This document shows, in pieces, positions 18,442-27,541 of a DNA stretch of 64,000 bases. Position 1 is the first letter of the stretch; each line of letters starts with the position of its first letter. Origin of the DNA: Balneolaceae bacterium (GTDB lineage: Bacteria > Bacteroidota > Rhodothermia > Balneolales > Balneolaceae); contig JAFIES010000127.1 of assembly GCA_020832415.1 (NCBI GenBank), positions 21,289-85,288 on the forward strand. The letters run 5' to 3'. A program made the position numbers and the translations under genes. Below the pieces are notes generated by a model, which worked only from the letters and a program-made list of their open reading frames with translations, did no database searches and was not told where the DNA came from.

Positions 18442-19239
18442 TCAGGTAACTTTGGTGCGTTTCAAAATTTTATTGAGTAATCTGGGTGACAATCTCTTCA
18501 CGTAAACCGAAAGAATTTCGTAACCGCCTATATACACCTCTTCTTTCAGCTTGGCGAGTTTCGGCATCAGTTTTCGGGCAAACTCTTCAGCGCTCATAGC
18601 TGTTTTTTGCGCATCATCCATTTTGTTGTAGGTATCGCCATCTGCTGTAAGGGCGTTCACTGTTACATTGGTCTTTACAAAACCGGGGCAAACCAGGGTA
18701 ACATGCACATCGTGTTCATACATCTCCTGGCGAAGGCAATCGAACCAGCCGTGCAGGGAATGTTTCGATGCAGCATAAGCCGAACGGTGTTTGGTTCCAA
18801 GTTTCCCCATTACACTTGAAATCACCACAATATGGCCGAATTTCTGCTCAATCATACCCGGCAGCACTGCTTTGGTAAGGGCTACCGTACCGAAAAAGTT
18901 TACCTCCATCACTTGTCGAATGGTCTCCATGGAAGATTCAACAGCATAGGCACGCTGGCTTATACCACCGTTATTAATAAGCATATCGACACTGCCAAAC
19001 AGGTTTCGGGCCTCTTCAGCTTTTTCCTCAATAGAATTCGCATCGGCAAGATCAAGAGGCAGAATTTTTACTCTCTCTTCAGCATCAATACAAGCTTCTT
19101 TTACCCGTTCGAGCTCATTTTCACGGCGGGATGAGAGAATGATTAACGCCCCTCTTTTGTTGAACTCATAAGCAAGAGCTTCGCCAATACCAGACGAAGC
19201 ACCTGTAATCCAGACTACTTTTTTTTGGATATTCATCAA
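18442..19239 (-). CDS. SDR family oxidoreductase (DHRS7-like)
   Basis: TGASSGIG, NNGG, SSVMGKLG...YAASK. Confidence 0.9.
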   Translation of the reverse strand: MMNIQKKVVWITGASSGIGEALAYEFNKRGALIILSSRRENELERVKEACIDAEERVKILPLDLADANSIEEKAEEARNLFGSVDMLINNGGISQRAYAVESSMETIRQVMEVNFFGTVALTKAVLPGMIEQKFGHIVVISSVMGKLGTKHRSAYAASKHSLHGWFDCLRQEMYEHDVHVTLVCPGFVKTNVTVNALTADGDTYNKMDDAQKTAMSAEEFARKLMPKLAKLKEEVYIGGYEILSVYVKRLSPRLLNKILKRTKVT

Positions 19240-19386
19240 AGAAAATTTTACCTGTTTCCGTTACGAAATCGTTTTACATTCAGAATGATGCTATAATCTA
19301 CAGATGGTAAAAAATTTGGGCATCAATTCATTATTTTAGATGAAATTTATTGAATCCAACTGTTTAAAACAGAAAGTCTCCTTTTT

Positions 19387-20088
19387 ATGATTCTCAAACA
19401 TACCGTACTGCTGGTTGAAGACGAAGTTGAACCCGCAGAGATGCTCGCCAATTTTCTTGAAATGAATGGATTTAATGTGCTGCTTGTGCACGACGGGAAA
19501 AAGGCGCTGGAGGTGATCGAAAGTCGTGCCGGTGATATACACCTGGCCGTGCTCGATATCATGGTGCCACATGTGGATGGCAAGGAGATTTGCAGAGTTA
19601 TCCGTAAACACCCCGTTCTGAAGGATATTCCCGTGATATTTCTCACAGCCAAAGATAAAGAGATGGATGAAATTGAAGGGCTTGAGCTTGGTGCGGATGA
19701 TTACATATCCAAACCTGCCAGCCTGAAGCTTGTAAAGGCTCATATTGAATCACTGCTACGCAGACAACAGCCGCAAAACAGCAAATGGATTCAGCATAAT
19801 GATCTCCTTCTCGATATCAATGGAAAAGATCTCTACTTCAAAGAGACGAGAATCGATCTTACATCCACCGAGTACGCACTGATAGAGCTGTTTTTCCAGA
19901 ACCCAAAACGTGTTTACAGCCGCCAGGAAATTTTGGAACACATTGGCGGGGATGATAAGTTTGTGTTTGATCGTACTGTGGATGTTCACATCAAAAATTT
20001 ACGGCTGAAACTGGGCGAAGCATCTGATATGATTAAAACCTACCGCGGAATTGGATACGGTATGAACCGTGACCTCCTGCCGGCATGA
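19387..20088 (+). CDS. OmpR-family response regulator
   Basis: REC domain LAVLDIMVPHVDG, FLTAKDKE, winged-helix C-terminus. Confidence 0.93.
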   Translation: MILKHTVLLVEDEVEPAEMLANFLEMNGFNVLLVHDGKKALEVIESRAGDIHLAVLDIMVPHVDGKEICRVIRKHPVLKDIPVIFLTAKDKEMDEIEGLELGADDYISKPASLKLVKAHIESLLRRQQPQNSKWIQHNDLLLDINGKDLYFKETRIDLTSTEYALIELFFQNPKRVYSRQEILEHIGGDDKFVFDRTVDVHIKNLRLKLGEASDMIKTYRGIGYGMNRDLLPA

Positions 20089-21479
20089 GTATACGTGCAA
20101 AACTGGCCTGGACATTCATTCTATTGTTGATTTTCGGAATCACAGCTATCAGCAGTTACTCCATTTTATTTATCCGGAATTACCTGCTCAGCGAGGGTGA
20201 ACAGCAAATCATCAACGATACAGAGTGGCTCGCCATTACCATTCAAAATCTTCGGGTTGATGAGGATTTTGAAACCAATCTCAACGAAGCTGCACGAACT
20301 TCCGGTTACCGGCTTGCTATTTACGATGAAAACGGAATTCTTTTTGCCGATGTGCCGTACTACCGGGAGCTGCAGGCCGATGAAACGATCGATACGAACA
20401 TTGCATCACTTATTCGAAATACGGAAGGATCGCTTTTATTAAGCGATGCTTCCAGCGAACGGCTCACCAGTTATGTAGGTTTGGAAACCATTCATAACCC
20501 TGCTAAATATCTGCAGGTTAGCATATCGAAAGGGCAAATTTACGAACCCATTAAAACCATTCGGTGGATTATTTACACGGGAATGTTAATCTCAATCGGG
20601 CTTGTTTTAATTGTGAGCATTACATTTTCACGATATATCTCCAAACCAATACTTCAGCTCGAAGCAGCAGCAAGAGATATTGCCGGTGGTAATACAAGCA
20701 AAAGTCTGAATCTGGATCGTAAGGATGAGTTTGGCACCCTCGCAGAATCTCTGAACCGCATGGCTGAAAAACTACGCTCAGACAACCTGGAGTTAAAAAA
20801 GCTCTATCAAAAACAGGCACAGTTCTTTGCTGATATTACCCACGAAATACGTAACCCGCTGCATACCATTGCCGGCTCTATTGAAATGCTCCAGTTAGGC
20901 CAGCTCGATGAGAAGCAGCAAAAAAAATATCTGCTTACTGCAGAACGCCAGACACATCGTATAAACCGCCTTTTTAAAGATTTGGTTACTCTTCAGCGAT
21001 ACGACTCGGATGGACAGTTTATTCAGAAAAAACGGTTTAATATCAACCAGGCTATTCAGATGATTGCTGAATTGTATGATTCAGAGGCTTCGGAAAAAGG
21101 ACTCAAACTGCAGGCATCCAACCGATCGTTTACCGTGGAAGCAGACCCCGATAAAATTGAGCAGGTTCTGGAAAATCTCATTTCAAATGCAATAAAGTTC
21201 ACCAACAGTGGTACCATCAGTATGAATGCCCGCGAAGATAATGGGCAGGTTATCGTAGAGGTTCTGGATACAGGTATCGGGATATCTGAGGAACATCTTG
21301 AGCGTCTTTTTGACCGTTTTTACCGAACAGATAAAGCCCGTTCGCGAGATAAAGGCGGTACCGGCCTGGGTCTCTCGGTGGTTAAAAGTATCCTGGATGC
21401 CCACAACTCCGACATTCATGTTGAGAGTACACCCGGCGAAGGTTCAAGGTTCTGGTTTACACTACCCAATTTCAGCTGA
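20085..21479 (+). CDS. HAMP-domain sensor histidine kinase
   Basis: HEIRNPLHTIAGS H-box, N/G boxes, overlaps response regulator stop. Confidence 0.93.
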   Translation: MSIRAKLAWTFILLLIFGITAISSYSILFIRNYLLSEGEQQIINDTEWLAITIQNLRVDEDFETNLNEAARTSGYRLAIYDENGILFADVPYYRELQADETIDTNIASLIRNTEGSLLLSDASSERLTSYVGLETIHNPAKYLQVSISKGQIYEPIKTIRWIIYTGMLISIGLVLIVSITFSRYISKPILQLEAAARDIAGGNTSKSLNLDRKDEFGTLAESLNRMAEKLRSDNLELKKLYQKQAQFFADITHEIRNPLHTIAGSIEMLQLGQLDEKQQKKYLLTAERQTHRINRLFKDLVTLQRYDSDGQFIQKKRFNINQAIQMIAELYDSEASEKGLKLQASNRSFTVEADPDKIEQVLENLISNAIKFTNSGTISMNAREDNGQVIVEVLDTGIGISEEHLERLFDRFYRTDKARSRDKGGTGLGLSVVKSILDAHNSDIHVESTPGEGSRFWFTLPNFS

Positions 21480-21603
21480 GTTGGACGGAACTTTTTGATA
21501 CTATTGGCGACCCGAAAGTATAATTGATACTTAATCAGGTATGGGATATTCCACTTATGCCCATCTACAGTACCCCGATTAAAATACCCCTCGGTTTAAT
21601 AAT

Positions 21604-21618
21604 TTAGACAAAATCTAA
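21604..21618. promoter_or_regulatory. candidate operator dyad TTAGA-N5-TCTAA upstream of heme operon
   Basis: TTAGAcaaaaTCTAA ~85 bp upstream of hemH. Confidence 0.3.
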
Positions 21619-21702
21619 GTTGTTTCACTTCACGTTTCCTTCATATAAAAATGGTTGTTTACAGTGCTCTAAAACCCATTTCGTGTGGCTAAATAATTTT
21701 TT

Positions 21703-22821
21703 ATGAAAATAGGTGTAGTTTTAATGAATCTTGGTGGGCCAACCCACGAAGATAACGTGAGAATTTTTTTGAAAAACCTCTTCAGTGATGAGGATATCAT
21801 CAAACTCGGAGGCGGTTCTTTTCAGAAGCTTTTTGCCAATGTTATTTCAAAATTCAGGGCACCAAATGTAGCTGAAGATTACAAAGAGATTAACGGCTGC
21901 CCTAAGGGCTGTACCGGCAATAAACATTGCTTCAACCGCCAAAATAAAGTGATTTCAACCTGTTGTTCGCCCATTAACGGATTGACCGAAGCGCAGCGTC
22001 GCGGCCTTGAAAAATATTTTAAAGAGATTCTCCCGGAGCACGAAGTAAGTGTTTATACCTGCATGCGTTACTGGCTGCCATTTGCTGACCAGGTAATGGA
22101 TGATATGGTTGAAGATGGCATTACCCACGCTGTCTTGATGCCACTTTACCCGCAATTTTCATGGACAACAACCGGCAGCAGTTTCCGTGACTGGGAAACA
22201 GTTTTGAAAACCAAATTCCCCGAAGGCAAGAAGCCGTGGAAGGAGTTCCATGTGAAGAATTACTATCTTAATGAGAGCTACTTAAAATCGATCAATTCGC
22301 GTATTGATGAAGCCCTTGAGGAGATGGATGAGGATACCCGACGCAAAACACACTTTATTTTCAGTGCGCACGGCACACCTCTGCTCGAAGTTCGAAGCGG
22401 CGACCCCTACACCGTTGAAATCAAAGAGACGATGGAAGCTGTAATGGCCCGCAGAGAAGAAAAGAACCCTTACTGGCTCAGCTTTCAATCCAGGGTGGGC
22501 CCGCAAAAATGGACACAGCCCAATACCGAAGAGTTGGTAGAACGGCATCTGGAGTATGGAATAAAGAACTTTTTGATGGTACCGATTGCATTCGTAACCG
22601 ATCATATTGAAACCCTGTATGAACTGGGTGTGGAATTGGTTGAGGATATGGAAGAAGAGGGATTTGAATTTGAGAATTACAAGGTGATGAATGGCCTGAA
22701 CGATCATCCGGACTATATCAAAGCTCTTGCAGAGGAGACACTTAACTGCCTGAGACATGAAATACCGGACGGTGCCGTTCAATGGGAACAGAAAAAATCA
22801 AAAAAAGCAGTGACTGCATAG
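21703..22821 (+). CDS. hemH: ferrochelatase
   Basis: MKIGVVLMNLGGP, YPQFSWTTTGSS, FSAHGTP, PIAFVTDHIETLYELG; contains Cys-rich insertion. Confidence 0.93.
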   Translation: MKIGVVLMNLGGPTHEDNVRIFLKNLFSDEDIIKLGGGSFQKLFANVISKFRAPNVAEDYKEINGCPKGCTGNKHCFNRQNKVISTCCSPINGLTEAQRRGLEKYFKEILPEHEVSVYTCMRYWLPFADQVMDDMVEDGITHAVLMPLYPQFSWTTTGSSFRDWETVLKTKFPEGKKPWKEFHVKNYYLNESYLKSINSRIDEALEEMDEDTRRKTHFIFSAHGTPLLEVRSGDPYTVEIKETMEAVMARREEKNPYWLSFQSRVGPQKWTQPNTEELVERHLEYGIKNFLMVPIAFVTDHIETLYELGVELVEDMEEEGFEFENYKVMNGLNDHPDYIKALAEETLNCLRHEIPDGAVQWEQKKSKKAVTA

Positions 22822-22824
22822 AGG

Positions 22825-24084
22825 ATGGTTCATCCAACAATTCAGGATTTTACAATAATAGGCATTAACCACTGGGATGCCCCGGTTGAAATACGTGAAC
22901 GATTCAGCCTCGATACCCCCAGGAAAATAAAAATGCTCGATGGCGCCCGCAGGGAAGGGATCGACAGTATGTTCATCGTTTCTACCTGTAACCGTACAGA
23001 AGTATTTGCTCACAAAGCAACTGCCAGTGAATTGATACGTCTGCTCACCACCTACAGCAATGGCAGCCTCGACGATTTTCACGAATACGGTTTCGAGCTG
23101 GAAGGCCAGAGGGCAGTGAGCCATCTTTTTAAAGTAGCAACCGGCCTGGACTCACAAATTCTGGGAGATCTTCAGATTGTTAAACAGGTAAAAGAAGGGT
23201 ACGAGCTGTCCACAGAAAAGAGAATGGTTTCCGGAGAGCTGCACCGGCTTATTCAGCATGTATTCAGAGCTCACAAACGCTCACGAAATGAAACATCGCT
23301 TGGACAGGGAGCTGCTACTGTGGCATATGCTGCCGTAAAATTTGCCCTCAGTACATTTGAGAATCTCATCAACAAGAATATTCTGCTTGTAGGAACCGGA
23401 AAAATCGGTAAGGTCACCTGTAAAAACCTTGTGAACCTGGGTGCAAGCAAGCTCACATTAATTAACCGGACTCGCGATCGGGCTGAATTTGTAGCCGATA
23501 AATTCAACCTTGAAGTTGCCGATATGGAAAATCTGCCTGAGCAGATAGCTGATGCAGACCTGGTAATCGTGGCAACAGGAGCAAACGAACCGGTAATTCG
23601 ACCGGAACATATGCAGGTTTCCATGGAGCGGCCAAAATTTAAAGTTATGCTCGATCTCTCTGTACCGAGAAACATCGATCCGAAAGTGGCCGCACTCGAT
23701 TTTGTAGACGTAGCCAACATGGACATGCTGGGTGATGTGACCGATGAAGCCTACAAAAAGAGAGAAGAAGAAGTGCCGCTCGTGAAAAAGATTATTGACG
23801 ACGAGTACAACAACTACATGTTATGGCTGAATGAACAGCGCGTTGTACCCACAATCAAAGCCCTCACTCAACGCTTTGAATCGATTCGGGAAGATGAGCT
23901 CAATTTCTTCAAAAACAAGATAGAAACAAACGATTTCGATAAAATTGACAACATGACCCGCCGGATTGTCAATAAAATTGCCGCTTACAGTATTGAACAT
24001 TTGCGCGACCACCACGAATCAGATGAAGTTGCTGATTTGGTAGCAAAGATGTTTAAACTTGAAGCCACCAACGGGCATGATTGA
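22825..24084 (+). CDS. hemA: glutamyl-tRNA reductase
   Basis: STCNRTEVFA, LDSQILGDLQIVKQVK, VGTGKIGK. Confidence 0.95.
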   Translation: MVHPTIQDFTIIGINHWDAPVEIRERFSLDTPRKIKMLDGARREGIDSMFIVSTCNRTEVFAHKATASELIRLLTTYSNGSLDDFHEYGFELEGQRAVSHLFKVATGLDSQILGDLQIVKQVKEGYELSTEKRMVSGELHRLIQHVFRAHKRSRNETSLGQGAATVAYAAVKFALSTFENLINKNILLVGTGKIGKVTCKNLVNLGASKLTLINRTRDRAEFVADKFNLEVADMENLPEQIADADLVIVATGANEPVIRPEHMQVSMERPKFKVMLDLSVPRNIDPKVAALDFVDVANMDMLGDVTDEAYKKREEEVPLVKKIIDDEYNNYMLWLNEQRVVPTIKALTQRFESIREDELNFFKNKIETNDFDKIDNMTRRIVNKIAAYSIEHLRDHHESDEVADLVAKMFKLEATNGHD

Positions 24085-24991
24085 TTCAATTAAAATCGGG
24101 ACGCGCGACAGCCAGCTCGCAACCTGGCAGGCAAAAACCGTTGCAGCAAAACTCCGGGGTCTTGGCCACGAAACTGACATTGTTTTCATAAAATCAGAAG
24201 GAGATCTCGATCTCACCACCCCCCTGCCCGAAATGGGAGGCAAAGGAGTTTTCACCAAAGCGCTTGATGATGCTCTTTTAGACGGCAGGATTGATATAGC
24301 CGTTCACTCATACAAAGATCTTCCCACAGAAAATCCGCTTCCTCTTGTAGTATCAGCTGTGCTGGAACGAGAAGATCCGCGTGATTCTCTCGTGGCTCCC
24401 GGCGGCACAGATTTTTTGAATGAAGAGACCATCTCAGCCGTGATTGCAACCAGCAGCAATCGGCGAAAAGCACAATGGCTGCACCGATATCCGAATCATC
24501 AGATTACCAACATTCGCGGAAATGTAAATACCCGTCTGCGAAAAGTTGATGAGAATAAGTGGAACGGAGCCATTTTTGCTGCTGCAGGGCTCAAAAGGAT
24601 CAACCTTGATCATCATATCGCGCAATATCTCGACTGGATGGTACCCGCTCCTGCACAAGGTGCAATGGCTGTTATGGTGCGAGAGCAGGATGCAGAGATG
24701 ATCTCCATCACAAAAAAACTAAACCACTCTGAAACAGAACTTTGTACTTCTATTGAACGAGAGTTATTGAATGAAATGGAGGCCGGTTGCAGCGCACCGG
24801 TTGGGGCATATGCTCATATTGATGGAAATGATGTTTCCCTCTATGCTGTTGCATTGAAGACAGATGGTTCTCTTCAATACGATATTGAGATCACAAAACC
24901 GATAAATGAAGCTCCAGGAATGGGCAGAGTTGCAGCCCGAAAACTTTTGGATCAGGGAGCCGACAAACTCGTAGAAGAGTTAAGAAAATAG
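24077..24991 (+). CDS. hemC: hydroxymethylbilane synthase (porphobilinogen deaminase)
   Basis: IGTRDSQLATWQA, AVHSYKDLPT, EAGCSAPVGAYA; start overlapping hemA stop chosen. Confidence 0.95.
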   Translation: MIDSIKIGTRDSQLATWQAKTVAAKLRGLGHETDIVFIKSEGDLDLTTPLPEMGGKGVFTKALDDALLDGRIDIAVHSYKDLPTENPLPLVVSAVLEREDPRDSLVAPGGTDFLNEETISAVIATSSNRRKAQWLHRYPNHQITNIRGNVNTRLRKVDENKWNGAIFAAAGLKRINLDHHIAQYLDWMVPAPAQGAMAVMVREQDAEMISITKKLNHSETELCTSIERELLNEMEAGCSAPVGAYAHIDGNDVSLYAVALKTDGSLQYDIEITKPINEAPGMGRVAARKLLDQGADKLVEELRK

Positions 24992-25019
24992 CGCTGAACG
25001 AATCCCAAATTCAGTTAAT

Positions 25020-25757
25020 ATGGAAACACAATCAGCAAAAATTCTTGTAACCCGCGAACTTTCTGACGAACAGATAAAACAGGCAGAAGAGCTCGGGCTT
25101 CAGCTTACGATAGAACCAGCCATCGATATTGAGTTTCGGGATGACTGGTTCGCACTTGAAACAATTCTGAAGGCTATCGAAAAGCCTGTTTTTGCCTTTA
25201 CCAGTCAAAACGGAGCAGAAGCTTTTAACAGGTTTAAAGCGTCCGGCACAGCATTTCCCGATGATATGCGTGTCTATGCCGTGGGAAAAAAAACAGCCGA
25301 GTCTCTAATAAGTTTCGGATTGAACCCGATTGTTGCTGAACAGCAGGATGGTGTGGGACTGGCAAAAAAAATTACGGATGATTTTCTTTCTGAGCCTGAT
25401 CTGAAAAATGCAACCGTTTTGCACTTTTGCGGAGACAAGCGCAGAGATGAGTTCCGGCAATTTTTGGAACAATCAGAAATAAAAGTGCGGGATATGGTGG
25501 TGTATAAAACCATTCTTAAACCGATGAATCTGCCCGATTTCCAACCTGATGCCATTCTATTTTACAGCCCGAGTGCGGTGCAGGCATATAGAGAAAGTGG
25601 AGGTTTTGTTACAAAAAATCCATCCGAACTATTTGCTATTGGCAGCACCACTGCCGAAGAGTTAAGTATTGAATCCGGAAAACATGTGCACATTTCTCCC
25701 GAACCCGATACAGAAACTTTTCTGAAATTTGTGAAAGGTATTTTGGATGAAGCATGA
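25020..25757 (+). CDS. hemD: uroporphyrinogen-III synthase
   Basis: Position in heme operon; FTSQNGAEAF, FYSPSAVQAY, AIGSTTAEEL motifs. Confidence 0.88.
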   Translation: METQSAKILVTRELSDEQIKQAEELGLQLTIEPAIDIEFRDDWFALETILKAIEKPVFAFTSQNGAEAFNRFKASGTAFPDDMRVYAVGKKTAESLISFGLNPIVAEQQDGVGLAKKITDDFLSEPDLKNATVLHFCGDKRRDEFRQFLEQSEIKVRDMVVYKTILKPMNLPDFQPDAILFYSPSAVQAYRESGGFVTKNPSELFAIGSTTAEELSIESGKHVHISPEPDTETFLKFVKGILDEA

Positions 25758-26275
25758 ACAAAATAACAAACCATCTAAATACTAAAAGGCTCTTTGAGAA
25801 GTGTCCCCGTTCGAAGGGGGAAAGTGAGCGGAGCGAACCGGGGGATGACAGAAATTTTTATTACAACAAATACCTCAAAGAATTAGCCCGACAACTTCGA
25901 AAAGTATCAACAAAATCTGAAATTCGACTTTGGACTGAACTCCTTAGGAGTAAAAAAACAGGTTATACATTTCTCAGACAGCGCCCTGTACTCAACTACA
26001 TTGCTGATTTTATGTGTAAAGAACTCCAGTTAATCATTGAACTGGATGGATATTCCCACAATTTTGAACAGCAATGGAAAAAAGATTTGAAGCGGCAAAA
26101 AGAACTTGAATATAATGGCTTTAAGATCCTTAGATTTTCTGATGATGAAGTGATGAATGATTTACGAAATGTTGAAAGTGAAATCATGTTCTGGATAAAG
26201 AAGCTGGAGACTAAATACACCGACAACTCCGGATCTCCTTCAAAGGGGAATGATCAAAGATCCGAAAGAGCTTAA
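25754..26275 (+). CDS. DUF559 / Vsr-like endonuclease domain protein embedded in palindromic repeats
   Basis: YLKELARQLRKVSTKSEIRLWTELLRSKKTGYTFLRQRPVLNYIADFMCKELQLIIELDGYSHN...LEYNGFKILRFSDDEVMNDL; ATGA overlap with hemD. Confidence 0.88.
   Translation: MNKITNHLNTKRLFEKCPRSKGESERSEPGDDRNFYYNKYLKELARQLRKVSTKSEIRLWTELLRSKKTGYTFLRQRPVLNYIADFMCKELQLIIELDGYSHNFEQQWKKDLKRQKELEYNGFKILRFSDDEVMNDLRNVESEIMFWIKKLETKYTDNSGSPSKGNDQRSERA
25803..25849 (+). repeat. palindromic repeat, left copy (GTCCCCGTTCGAAGGGGGAAAGTGAGCGGAGCGAACCGGGGGATGAC)
   Basis: Near-perfect palindrome TCCCCgTTCGAAgGGGGA plus GGGGGATGAC tail. Confidence 0.85.
26230..26264 (+). repeat. palindromic repeat, short degenerate internal copy
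   Basis: CGGATCT-CCTTCAAAGGGGAATGATCAA-AGATCCG; related core to flanking copies. Confidence 0.65.
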
Positions 26276-26335
26276 CGAGTGACTGAACAAGGCTTTGTTT
26301 TGTATATTGATATTTACAGGATTCAAAGTCCTTAA

Positions 26336-26381
26336 CATCATCCCCCTGAGCCTTCGGCTTTTTCCCCCTTCAAAGGGGGAC
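26336..26381 (-). repeat. palindromic repeat, right copy in inverted orientation
   Basis: CATCATCCCCCTGAGCCTTCGGCTTTTTCCCCCTTCAAAGGGGGAC; reverse complement aligns to left copy. Confidence 0.85.
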
Positions 26382-26419
26382 TATTTATTGTAAAATCTCT
26401 ATAAACCTACTAAATCAAC

Positions 26420-27463
26420 ATGGCCCATAATTTTCCTGAACTGAAAAATGATCTCTTCTTGCGTGCATTAAATGGTGATTCTGTGGAACGTCCGCCCGTT
26501 TGGATGATGCGACAGGCCGGACGCTACCTCCCGCAATATATGGTTCTTCGCAAGAAGTACACTTTTTTTGAGCGTGTGGAAACACCCGAACTGGCCTGTG
26601 AAATTACCATCCAGCCGATTGATGAACTGGAACCGGATGCTGCCATCATTTTTTCAGATATTCTCACAGTTCCGCAGGCACTTGGAATAGATGTTCAGAT
26701 GATTCCCGGCAAGGGCCCGGTTATGGGTAATCCCATTAAAACTGAAGAAGACGCCTTTGCTATTCTTGCTGAAGATGTGGCTGAAAAGCTGAAACATGTG
26801 ATGGATGCCATCACACTTACCCGGAAAGAGCTGAACGGCCGTGTTCCCCTCATCGGTTTTGCAGGTGCACCCTGGACACTCTTCTGCTATATGGTTCAGG
26901 GAGAAGGTTCCAAGAATTTTGATAAGGCAAAATCATTTCTTTATCAGCACCCCGATGCCTCTCGCCATGTTATGCGTGAACTTACGAGGGCTACCATTGA
27001 TTACTTGAATGCACAGGTGGATGCCGGTGCCCAGGCGGTTCAAATATTTGATTCATGGTCAGGATTACTGAGCCCCGACGACTTTAATGAATGGGCGTTG
27101 CCAAATCTGATGGAGATCACAGCGGCTGTAAAAGGTGTACCAAAAATTCTCTTTGCAAAAGGATCCTGGTATGCGCTTGAGCGACTGGCCTATAAAAGCG
27201 GTGCATCAGCACTCGGATTAGACTGGACCATATCGCCGGAGTACGCACGAGAAAAAACAGGAAATCAAATCACGCTGCAGGGTAATTTCGATCCCACACA
27301 TCTGCTGGCTCCGATTCCTGAAATTGTTAAGAAAACCAAACTGATGATCGACAGATTTGGCACTCAGAGATACATTGCCAATCTCGGCCACGGCATCCTG
27401 CCACATGTACCCGTTGATCACGCCCGCGCTTTTGTGGATACGGTGAAGGAATACAGGGCGTGA
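26420..27463 (+). CDS. hemE: uroporphyrinogen decarboxylase
   Basis: RPPVWMMRQAGRYLPQY, GFAGAPWTLFCYMVQG, NLGHGILPHVP. Confidence 0.96.
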   Translation: MAHNFPELKNDLFLRALNGDSVERPPVWMMRQAGRYLPQYMVLRKKYTFFERVETPELACEITIQPIDELEPDAAIIFSDILTVPQALGIDVQMIPGKGPVMGNPIKTEEDAFAILAEDVAEKLKHVMDAITLTRKELNGRVPLIGFAGAPWTLFCYMVQGEGSKNFDKAKSFLYQHPDASRHVMRELTRATIDYLNAQVDAGAQAVQIFDSWSGLLSPDDFNEWALPNLMEITAAVKGVPKILFAKGSWYALERLAYKSGASALGLDWTISPEYAREKTGNQITLQGNFDPTHLLAPIPEIVKKTKLMIDRFGTQRYIANLGHGILPHVPVDHARAFVDTVKEYRA

Positions 27464-27487
27464 AACGGCAAACGTGAGACGTGAAAC
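27461..27487 (+). repeat. GTGARAM heptad-type repeat copy, starts at the hemE stop codon
   Basis: TGAAACGGCAAACGTGAGACGTGAAAC; 22/24 match to inverted copy near 33300. Confidence 0.7.
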
Positions 27488-27541
27488 CGATTGTAGTAAA
27501 CTATACTGTTAAGGCCATGCTTTTGCTTAATAATATAACCT

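Noticed and set aside
22282-22782. 166-aa minus-strand ORF
   Set aside because: Antisense to hemH with no domain support.
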